Shown here: piece by piece, positions 1-6,859 of the stretch
Position numbering within the stretch: position 1 is the first letter of the stretch
Layout: each line of letters starts with the position of its first letter
NCBI RefSeq assembly: GCF_003325755.1
Contig: NZ_QORI02000054.1
Coordinates: forward strand, 1 to 7,968
Direction: 5' to 3'
Length of the DNA: 7,968 nt
From: Pseudomonas sp. SST3
GTDB taxonomy: Bacteria > Pseudomonadota > Gammaproteobacteria > Pseudomonadales > Pseudomonadaceae
Notes under the pieces: model-generated
Seen by the model: the letters and a program-made list of their open reading frames with translations, nothing else
Told to the model about the DNA's origin: nothing
Database searches by the model: none
Translations under genes and position numbers: made by a program

Positions 1-1
1 T

Positions 2-251
2 TTCCAATCCTCCAGCATGCTCGCGCAAAATGTTTGCTGCCGCGGCGGGCGTCGGAATAGTGCTACTACCCGAGTTCGCGGACGCTAGCCGCTTCGGGCT
101 ACGTCGGCTATTAGCTGAAGACGTCCGCGTAACCCGAGACTTATGGCTAGGCGTACACCATGAACTACGATACATACCTCGCGTTAAAGCGACGGTCAGT
201 TTCCTCGAGACTCTCTTTCTTAAGGATCCACTATTCGCTCAAACCGATTGA
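2..251 (+). CDS. LysR-type transcriptional regulator, C-terminal end (partial, one frameshift)
   Basis: This is the last ~82 residues of a LysR-type regulator's effector-binding domain; the N-terminal helix-turn-helix lies outside the window. The diagnostic stretch is AAAAGVGIVLLPEF, the LysR pattern 'xAGxGIxLLP', followed by a hydrophobic strand (LWLGVHHEL), a basic turn (RYIPRVKA) and the closing helix VSFLETLF; the stop is TGA at 249-251. The reading frame changes near its start: bases 2-28 encode FQSSSMLAQ, which suits the family before MFAAAAG, but one extra A in the AAAA run at 27-30 puts the rest in another frame. The broken frame may be a sequencing error or real. The target genes cannot be inferred because the divergently placed partner usual for LysR genes is outside the window. 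The 3' end overlaps the end of the opposite-strand helicase remnant by 32 bp. Confidence 0.75.
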   Translation, partial: SNPPACSRKMFAAAAGVGIVLLPEFADASRFGLRRLLAEDVRVTRDLWLGVHHELRYIPRVKATVSFLETLFLKDPLFAQTD

Positions 252-492
252 TAGCCTGGGCGATAAATGTGGGCGAGTCGTCGTACACCAGCTCAGTTTT
301 TGCTGGATCAATCAGGGTAACGTCTTCGAGCTGAGTGAGGAAAAGAGCATGACGATTGCGCACGGTTTCCGACACACCGATACAGGAGAGCTGCCAGCCA
401 CCAAGATTGCATTGGTCGGCGTTCTGGATAATCCACTCTTCATCGCGGATTAGTGCACGGGCACCGGGGGCCGGGGCTTGGGTCAGTTGCAT
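220..492 (-). pseudogene. N-terminal remnant of a SNF2-type (defence-associated) helicase
   Basis: A 90-codon frame on the minus strand starts at ATG 492-490 behind a good ribosome binding site (AAGGA at 504-500, 7 nt spacing). The protein begins MQLTQAPAPGARALIRDEEW and contains GGWQLSCIGVSETVRNR, ALFLTQLEDV and KTELVYDDSP. From memory this resembles the short beta-rich N-terminal segment in front of the helicase core of large SNF2/DEAD-like helicases found in phage-defence clusters (the DrmD-like/COG0553 group). No helicase motif I (GxGKT) or DExH box is present, because the frame stops at 220-222, roughly a tenth of the usual length of such proteins. The last dozen residues (about INRFERIVDP) probably run past the break into unrelated DNA, since that stretch is antisense to the LysR end. 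Interpretation: the 5' end of a helicase gene left after a deletion or recombination event. It could instead be a small unrelated protein; the family call is from memory. Confidence 0.5.
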
Positions 493-1345
493 GGTGCAAT
501 CCTTGTCAGGGCTTTAGGTGCGCAGCGAGCACTGGAAAAACGGAAGGCAATCACCACATCGGCCTACCCGTATCGGCACTGTCATCGATATTGAATTAAT
601 CGTCTGTCGCGTGGGTAGTTATGTCACCCAAGGGGGGCATAACGAGGTATAGGACACAACGCATATTGCCCCCAAGCAATCGGCTTTACGATTTTCACCA
701 CAGCGATGCGGCGGGTGGCACTTTACCAGCTTTTTAACCCAGAACTGGGCGAATGAGTTATGACGGAGGTACTCATCCCAACACGCAGCGCCATGCAAAA
801 CAGTACATACGGCTGGACTCGAAGCTACCGTTACCCAACAGATGCAGACCATTTCCCGTAGCAGATCTGACATTTTTACGCGCGAGTAATAGATGGAGTG
901 GCTACCTGCCAATGCTGGAGTAGCCGTCCTACATACCTTGCGTGGTCAAACGGGTGACATCTGTGCGGCAGCAGTAGCTAATCTCGCATAGTAGATATCA
1001 AAGCGCCGCATCGAGCAGAGAGTAGCGTTATCGAAAACATCGGCTCTGCACTTATCCCCCCCTCTGTCGTCACTCTTAATACACTCCCAGTAGCTATACG
1101 AAGAGCGATTCAAGCGACGGCCCACTGCAAGTGGTAGTTGCATTTTTGCAATACTGATTGCGAAAACGCCGGTTATGGCAAACGCTTTATGCCGCCGATA
1201 CTCCGTAAGTCAGCGCCTTAACTTTCGGAAAAATAATGACTAGAAGCTACTTTGACAGCAGGCTCCTGCAATCTATCGATACCCCTCAATTGCATAACTT
1301 GCAGAAACGGAATTGGACCACGCACCAATTCGGGGGTTATGTCAT
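493..1345. other. Gene-poor region between helicase remnant and chemoreceptor
   Basis: About 850 bases without a convincing gene. The longest frames here are minus-strand 619-912 and 946-1143; both are rich in Cys, Trp and His, lack a recognisable domain and look like chance frames. An imperfect inverted repeat GGGGGCA (633-639) / TGCCCCC (667-673) has a 27-nt loop and no T-tract, so it is not a clear terminator. A small hairpin GCAGG-CT-CCTGC lies at 1258-1269 and a 5-bp inverted repeat TTGCA/TGCAA at 1138-1151. A GCCGATA element at 1194-1200 resembles the -10 part of flagellar sigma-28 promoters, which often drive chemoreceptor genes, but I see no matching -35 (TAAA) at the right distance. 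No tRNA, attachment-site repeat or insertion-sequence end was recognised. Confidence 0.5.
1332..1336 (+). promoter_or_regulatory. Weak ribosome binding site of the chemoreceptor
   Basis: A GGGGG run 9 nt before ATG 1346 is the only purine-rich match near that start. It supports 1346 over the upstream in-frame TTG at 1313, which has no comparable site at a good distance. Confidence 0.35.
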
Positions 1346-3022
1346 ATGAAACTTCGTAGCAAGGTCATCCTTCTGGCGCTTGTCCCTACCTTTGTTCTTG
1401 CCGTGGCAGTGAGTGCGGTCTCAATAACCGTGCTATTTCGCTTGGCTCAGGAGGAGGTTGAGCAAGCCCGGCAACTACTGTTAAAAGAGCGTAGTGCAGC
1501 GCTCGAAAACCATGTCCAGATGGCTGTCTCTTCCGTAAAAGCCATCTATGACAGCTCGAGCTTTGGCGACGTGGAGGCCAGAGATCGCGCAGTGCAGATC
1601 CTGCGCAAGCTCTCCTATGGAGAACAGGGCTATTTTTTTGGATATGATCGAGACATCGTGCGACTGTTTTGGGCTGACAAGGATATCGACATAGGTGTTA
1701 GCTTTTATAACGCAATGGACGCTAACGGTGTTTACGTTATCCGTGAACTGAACCAGCTAGCGCGTGAGGGTAAACATTTCCTGCGCTACGACTGGCCCAT
1801 GCCAGGCAGTGACAAGCCGGTACCGAAGCTCGGTTACTCAGTACTCCTAGACAAGTGGGACATGATGATCGGTTCCGCGGTAAACCTTGATGACATTGAG
1901 GAGGAAGTCAGTCGCATTGCGCAAACCCAATTCGCTCGAATCAATACTCTAGCCACAGGTATTGTGATTGCGGACCTGGTGTTACTGCTCTTGATTGCGG
2001 TCATCGCTGTGATCCTGGGTAATTCGATTATCAAACCTGTCTTGGTTATCCAATCCAATCTCGATGATATCGCCGCCGGTGAAGGTGATTTGACTCGTCG
2101 CCTACCTGTCACCAGCAAAGATGAACTTGGAGCCCTAGCCGATTCCTTTAACCAGTTTGTCGAAAAAATTCATGGGGTGGTGAGGCAGATTGTCGAGGTC
2201 ACTCGCGATCTTGCTGAGCATTCAAAGGAAATGGCCGCCCAAGCACAACAAACTGAACTCGTGATGGATCGCCAAAAACTAGAAACAGACCAAGTCGCGA
2301 CAGCGGTGCATGAAATGATCTGCTGCGTCACACGAAATCGCTCGTAGTGCTCAAAGCGCCGCTACTGCCGCTAAAAGAAACAGATGAGGTTGGGACTGTG
2401 CCCGGGAGGTCGTAAATGGAGGAATCGGGAGTATTCATTCATTGATTGAAGACGTGAAGGTGACGAGCATATCGTTAGACCGGCTTCAGCACGATGCGCA
2501 GTCAATTGTCGGTGTGCTTGACGTCATACGCTCAATCGCCGAGCAGACCAATCTGTTAGCGTTGAATGCTGCTATTGAAGCGGCTCGAGCCGGAGAGGCT
2601 GGCCGTGGTTTTGCAGTGGTCGCGGATGAAGTGCGAGCTCTCGCAAGCAGGACACAAAACAGTACCCAAGAAATTCAAGGCATGATTAATCGCCTCCAAT
2701 CAGGCACCTCAGCTGCCGTGAAAGCGATGGTTTAGCTCCAGTGAAAAAGGCAAAATTTCTGGCGATCAAGCTAACGAGGCAGGTGATTCGTTAGACGCTA
2801 TGGCTCAACTAGTCAGTACTATCAATGGTATGAGTGCTCAGATTGCCACCGCCGCTGAGGAGCAAAACAGCAGTCGCTGAGGAGATCAATCAAAGCATGA
2901 CCAGTATTGCCCTAGCGGCTGAAACGGTTGCACAAGAAACTCAAAAGGGCGCCGCTACCGCAAGAAGTGTCGCTGGACTTGGTAGCAGGCTTGACGCACT
3001 TGTTAAACAATTCCGCATCTGA
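1346..3022 (+). pseudogene. Methyl-accepting chemotaxis protein with sCache_2 sensor (five frameshifts)
   Basis: Membrane chemoreceptor that would bind a small molecule outside the cytoplasmic membrane and control the CheA/CheW kinase. Repaired length is 557 aa, normal for the family. In order: first membrane helix (aa ~7-30), periplasmic single Cache domain (aa ~35-195; GEQGYFFGYD, then YDWPMPG and LLDKWDMMIGSAV), second membrane helix (aa ~203-225), HAMP (aa ~226-280; AAGEGDLTRRLP), then the long signalling hairpin whose conserved tip reads [20 protein letters not shown] from aa ~399. I chose ATG 1346 (MKLRSKVILL) rather than TTG 1313 because it places the signal helix at the N-terminus; a weak GGGGG site lies at 1332-1336. 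The gene is broken after residue 324 by an extra A at 2318, an extra A in the 2373-2376 run, a missing G at 2400/2401, an extra T at 2731-2733 and an extra A in 2864-2867. Net change is +3, so the natural end ALVKQFRI-stop is kept. As printed it is non-functional; clustered shifts with intact codons between them also suit sequencing error. Ligand unknown. Confidence 0.88.
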
Positions 3023-3264
3023 TCTTTGTTGTCGCAATACCGATCATTGGTCTGCCCCCCCAGAATACGCTTACTGTGTGGTATCGAGTTCTTAGGTCAT
3101 GAGCTCCGTTGCCTGGTGCTTTGACCCCCGGAGCCCGCTGCATGGGGCAAAAACAATGACCGAGGCCAGCCATTTGGCGACGAAAAGCCTAGATGTCGCA
3201 ACCTAATCCGGCGAGACCGAGTTTGAGTGCACTGGTATCGGAAATATCGGGGCTTTGTGTCTGA

Positions 3265-3549
3265 TCAGTTTCAGGATGTCCTGGGATATTTGAGTCGCTA
3301 GGACATCTTTCACTTCAGGGCTGTCGGCATCGTGACGGAGTCTGGAGTGACACCGCTGTCAGATGTCAGCTGCATCAGCGTTTAGCCCGTGGGCAACACC
3401 AAGCGCTCGGCAAATTGGCCGTCTCCCTGGCTGCGGGAATGTTGATGCCTCCGGGGGACACTACTGTACTTCAAGTCCTGCGCGAAGGGGCTTTCTGGCA
3501 GCGTTTAGATGAGCTGGGTCTGCTATCACTTCATTCCAATCACCTCTGA
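3265..3549 (+). pseudogene. Unrecognised open frame, possible gene remnant
   Basis: An open frame of 94 codons lies between in-frame TGA 3262-3264 and TGA 3547-3549, with no ATG near its beginning (the first in-frame ATG is near 3438). The second half looks like genuine protein: RLARGQHQALGKLAVSLAAG, then MLMPPGDTTVLQVL and FWQRLDELGLLSLH, with sensible hydrophobic periodicity and a Gly/Pro turn. I do not recognise the family. The missing start and the poorer first half suggest the 3' end of a gene whose beginning was deleted or frameshifted. It sits just upstream of the operon and reads the same way, but its stop is 177 nt from the next start, so it is not obviously part of it. It could also be a chance frame. 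Confidence 0.3.
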
Positions 3550-3620
3550 CGCATGTGCCACAGCAGCAAATGCCTGCTGATCAGATCCATGCAATTACGT
3601 AGCGAATAAGAGAGGGGCGC

Positions 3621-3649
3621 TTGAGACCTACCCACTAGCTCCATACTGC
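3621..3649 (+). promoter_or_regulatory. Possible sigma-70 promoter of the Lamassu-like operon
   Basis: TTGAGA (3621-3626) and TACTGC (3644-3649) are separated by 17 nt and lie about 80 nt before the operon start. The -35 is good (five of six), but the -10 is poor, so this is only the best candidate seen. Confidence 0.2.
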
Positions 3650-3690
3650 ACGCTTTAGTATCCTCGGACACTTAGCGCCAGAGGCGACGT

Positions 3691-3700
3691 GCCTATAGGC
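3691..3700. promoter_or_regulatory. Perfect 10-bp palindrome GCCTATAGGC, possible operator
   Basis: The palindrome lies 16 nt before the ribosome binding site of the operon's first gene, where a repressor site would act. A palindrome of this length is expected several times by chance in a window this size, so position is the only argument for a role. Confidence 0.2.
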
Positions 3701-3716
3701 TTCATGTCGATCTACT

Positions 3717-3720
3717 AGGG
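3717..3720 (+). promoter_or_regulatory. Ribosome binding site of the flavoenzyme effector gene
   Basis: AGGG lies 6 nt before ATG 3727, an ideal distance. It fixes the start of the first operon gene, and the protein reads as family-like from the first twenty residues onward. Confidence 0.6.
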
Positions 3721-3726
3721 ATTGCA

Positions 3727-6187
3727 ATGAACGAATTGGACTCGATCAATGGTGCGGAGGTACCAGGTTGGCCATCGATCTATGTGATAGGGTCGTATGA
3801 CAGCCGCATTACGTTCTACTCACAGCAAGTCCGAGGCTTCAACCTGGCAAGTGCTCTGGTTGCTAATGGCATACTGCAGGGCAAGAGAAGGTTTGCTGTA
3901 ATCGGCGCCGGGCCGCGGGATTATCTGTTTCCGCGGGGTTGTCGATCCTGAAGCCAGATTGTCATGTCGACGTGTTCGAGCGCGAGGAGCAAGCCTTACA
4001 TTTGCAGCGAGGTTGCTTACAGCGCAACCTTCATCCCCACATTTATGAATGGCCTCGACAAGGTGCTCGTGAGGGAAGTGCTGGCCTGCCCTTTCTCAAT
4101 TGGAGCGCAGGTACTGCAGACTCAGTTGCAGCCGAGGTTATGCGTCAGTTCGGAACACTTCAGGCGCATCGGCCTAATGCGCTAGCCATCAAGGTGCTGC
4201 GAGAAGTCACCGCCATTGAACGTATTGGCACGGCCGCCTATCGAGTTCGGCACCAGTCTGATCGGGGTGATGACCTATTAGCTGCGAGCTATGACGCTGT
4301 GTTCATAGCAATTGGCTTTGGTAGAGAGCGTCAGCTCGGTAATGCGCCTTGGAACTCATATTGGTCTGACCGAGGTGTCCCTGGGGCGCCACGATATGCT
4401 GATCACGATACAACCATTCTCATTTCAGGAGCAGGGGATGGTGGGCTAATCGATCTTTGCGCTGCAGCACTTCAAGATTTTGATCACACGGCTTTAATCG
4501 AACTGGTGACAACCTGGCCGGGCATCGAAGAGATCTCTGAGGCATTATTGCAAATTGATCTTGAGGCTGAGCAGTTCGGAAGGGGCTTCGACTTCCTTGC
4601 CGCGTACGGACGATTTGTAGGTCCACGGTTACGCGATGATGGTCTGATTGGCGAGATCGCAGGCCGTCTCCGTAAATCGTGTAAATATTATCTTCAAATA
4701 CTCAGCGGGATGAGTTGTTGGTGCAACCAACTTCAACGCTCAACCGGCTATTGGTGTATCTGCTTTTCTCGGCTGCGCATGATGCCGGCCTACCAATTAG
4801 GCACCTACCTGGTGAGATTTCAGAGGATGTTGCGCGTCAGGGTTTCTATTTTGTTTCTGGAACAGAACTCAGGGTCGATGAGTTGTTTATACGCCATGGT
4901 GCGGCCAAGTTAGAGGCTTTTAGGCCCTTCGAGGATATTCGCGCCGCGTATGAAGCGAACCACGTGAACTGGCTAGCTGCTGATTCGAAGCGTTACTCCC
5001 CACCGCACCTATTCCCGAGTGCTGCTCAAGAGCTCGACCACGGTCTTGCCACCGCTAACGTTCCGGTCTCGCGTCATCTTCTCGCTGCTGCGGTGCAACA
5101 ACAGCCGCAACGGGTTCGGATCGGCCTCGCTGACAGACCCCCATCCATCGTTTGGTCCGGCAATATTCGTCCGATTGATTTGTTAAGTTGGTGGGAAAAC
5201 GCCGATCGAGCGTTAAACCTCGAGTGTGGCGCTAGGCCGACCGATCTTGGGAGCTTAGCGGGTGCAGTCGCCAGGTTCGTAATTCACGCCCGGCAGGTTC
5301 GTATGGAGACTGACGATCGCAGCTGGAACGAATGGTTAACATCGCTTACGCAAAGATCGCCACATGCTCATTCGTTACAATCTCCGATCATAGGGGCAGC
5401 AGTCGCTGCGCAAATGCAGTCCGCTATCATCAATGCAGATGTGGTCGCGGCTGAACTGCATGCAGGTATGGACATTTGGACACTTAATCAAGTCGATGAG
5501 CATTTGATGACCTACCTCACGACAGGTAGCGAGGCAGCGAACTGGGTAACGTGGAGGATTGAGCCCATTTTACGATCCGAAATGGCTCGGAGGTGGATTG
5601 CCTGGCAGATTCGCCTACGGGCCGATTTGGCTTTGCTTGGCAGGCTACTCCGATTGGCGGCATGCACTATAGAGGACGACGGCGACAACACCGATCGACA
5701 GGTTTTGGTGGGGCCGCTAAGAATGGCGAACATCATCCGAACGATTACTCTCGCGCTTGCTACTGCCGAGGCTTGGCCCAACTCATTTCCTCGGAGTGTG
5801 GCGCCAGGTAACTTTGACAACCGTGCTGATGATGGTACAGAAATAGCCACCATCCATGCCTCTGGTGCAGACCTAATCGAAGGTCGGAGCATCACATTAA
5901 TGGCGACTCTTCATGCCTGGCAGACATCCTTTGTCCTGCTTTCAGAGCTGAATGCTCCTGCAAGTTTTGAGCAGGCCGGCCAACTATCCTTGTCAGATGC
6001 TGGACTGGGAGACATGAGGATGGACGCACCACCTACTCCATGTAATGTGATCATTGGTGTTGATGCGAGTTTTCAGAGAGCATTGGGCCTCGGAGCGCAT
6101 GCGGTCGTTAACCATATCGCGGCCACTGAAGCTCGTTTGCGCCAGCAGTGGCAAGCCCAGATTGACACAGGGGAAGTGCAAGCATGA
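3727..6187 (+). CDS. lmuA: Lamassu-Fmo-like effector (LmuA): FAD/NAD(P)H monooxygenase-like protein with ABC-3C C-terminal half (three frameshifts)
   Basis: Predicted cytoplasmic flavoenzyme effector of an SMC-linked defence system; 819 aa after repair. The N-terminal half is oxidoreductase-like: a lead-in strand and helix (aa ~17-48, YVIGSYDSRITFYSQQVRGF), the FAD-binding loop G60-A-G-A-A-G65, an acidic strand end (VDVFERE), the FMO-type IAIGFG motif (aa ~194-199), a second dinucleotide loop G235-A-G-D-G-G240 for NAD(P)H, and PTSTLNRLLVYLLF (aa ~333-346). A Pro-rich linker near aa 423-430 leads to a mostly helical C-terminal half (aa ~465-819; NIRPIDLLSWWENADRAL, RWIAWQIRLRADLALLGRLL) with no catalytic motif seen, probably the part that docks on its partners. 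Frame breaks: a missing G at 3912/3913 inside the first GxGxxG, an extra base at 4680 and an extra A in 4696-4698. The rest (4715-6187) is one 490-codon frame. The stop overlaps the next start (ATGA, 6184-6187), implying translational coupling. The gene symbol is by analogy; a standalone flavoprotein fused by operon context is less likely. Confidence 0.68.
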
Positions 6188-6859
6188 GCGAGCTCTTGAG
6201 CGATTTTGTGTCGCGCGTAATCTCCGCTGCAGGAGCATTAGATCTTGAGGCAGTGGTTCGGAGTGAATTGGCGTCAGCCGATTTTCGCGGTGGTGCTGGC
6301 GAGGATGTGCTGAGGGGCTCGCATCTTCCTGTCGATATCGACACCGTAACCATAGGCCATTTTCCGATCTTGTTCGGCCGTCTGCCTGTCTCGCCCGATG
6401 TTGCGTTGGTTCGTGACGGTGTTCGTCGATATCGAAATCAATGTGTTGTTTGCTCGCTCCCACTTAGCCCCTGGGCAGGTTCTGGACCTGCAGCTTTGGC
6501 TCGTTGGGCCGGACGGCAGTGAAGACGATCCAGAATGGCGAGCACTCGCTTTGGCGATTGAGCGAGATGACCGTGTTGCTAGAAAGCTTGTGTGGTTGCC
6601 GCCCGAGCGCTTAGACGAGCGTGATGAAGCATTCGCAGGATTTATAGCTCGTACGTTTTTGGCCCGCCCATGGGAAGCTTTACCACCGCAGCCTGCGGCC
6701 CCATTGGACCGTTTAAGCGCTCTTATTGACGTTGCGGCAGAGCTAGGTATCGAACAGTCCGTGGTTGATCGTTGGTTTGAACTGGCCGACTCTGATCTGG
6801 CAGATGGGGCTGAACTTATAGATGCACTCGTAGACGCCTGGCCGGAGATAACACCGTGA
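6184..6859 (+). CDS. lmuC: Lamassu LmuC-like / ABC-3C middle component (one frameshift)
   Basis: Small acidic protein of 224 aa after repair, lying between the effector and the SMC ATPase, which is the place and size of the accessory 'middle component' of Lamassu/ABC-3C systems, thought to bridge the other two. It starts MSELLSDFVSRVISAAGALD at the ATG overlapping the effector stop. The central part has VFVDIEINVLFARSHL, QVLDLQLWLVGPDG and a Trp-rich stretch (PEWRALALAIERDDRVARKL followed by VWLPPERLDERD), then GFIARTFLARPW. The pattern 'eW..la..i..d..varKlVwlP' is, from memory, typical of such middle components. No enzyme motif or membrane segment is seen. One extra G at about 6418 splits the gene into two frames (6184-6417 and 6419-6859) that join cleanly as ALVRD-VFVDIEI. 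It ends at TGA 6857-6859, overlapping the GTG start of the next gene. Function is assigned mainly by position. Confidence 0.6.

Larger units (their letters stand above)
3023..3726. other. Gene-poor region between chemoreceptor and defence operon
   Basis: About 700 bases without a recognised gene. There is no clear rho-independent terminator behind the chemoreceptor stop. The middle holds an open frame (3265-3549) described separately. The part leading to the operon contains an imperfectly isolated hairpin CAGCAG-7 nt-CTGCTG (3561-3579, no T-tract), a possible weak promoter TTGAGA (3621-3626) with a 17-nt spacer to TACTGC (3644-3649; only about three of six -10 bases match), and a perfect 10-bp palindrome at 3691-3700. 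No direct repeats marking an insertion boundary were seen. Confidence 0.45.

Noticed and set aside
633..673. GGGGGCA / TGCCCCC inverted repeat as terminator or MITE
   Set aside because: Seven-base arms, 27-nt loop, no T-tract and no target duplication.
619..912. Minus-strand frame of 97 codons
   Set aside because: Cys/Trp/His-rich, no domain pattern and no convincing ribosome site; looks like chance coding.
946..1143. Minus-strand frame of 65 codons beginning MQLPLAVGRR
   Set aside because: No recognisable family, odd composition and no partner gene; the MQL start resembling the helicase remnant's start is a short coincidence.
486..1152. Similar short motifs AGTTGCAT...GCAAT near 486-500 and 1137-1152 as possible flanking repeats of an insertion
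   Set aside because: Only about 13 matching bases with different spacers; too short to call an attachment or target-site repeat.
1194..1200. GCCGATA as a sigma-28 promoter for the chemoreceptor
   Set aside because: No TAAA-type -35 at the required distance, and it lies about 145 nt from the start codon.
3912..3913. Phase-variable or programmed frameshifting in the effector
   Set aside because: The G run is only three bases long and there is no slippery heptamer with a visible downstream stem, so neither mechanism is supported.
5512..5895. Minus-strand frame of 127 codons inside the effector gene
   Set aside because: Antisense shadow of a well-supported 490-codon plus-strand frame.
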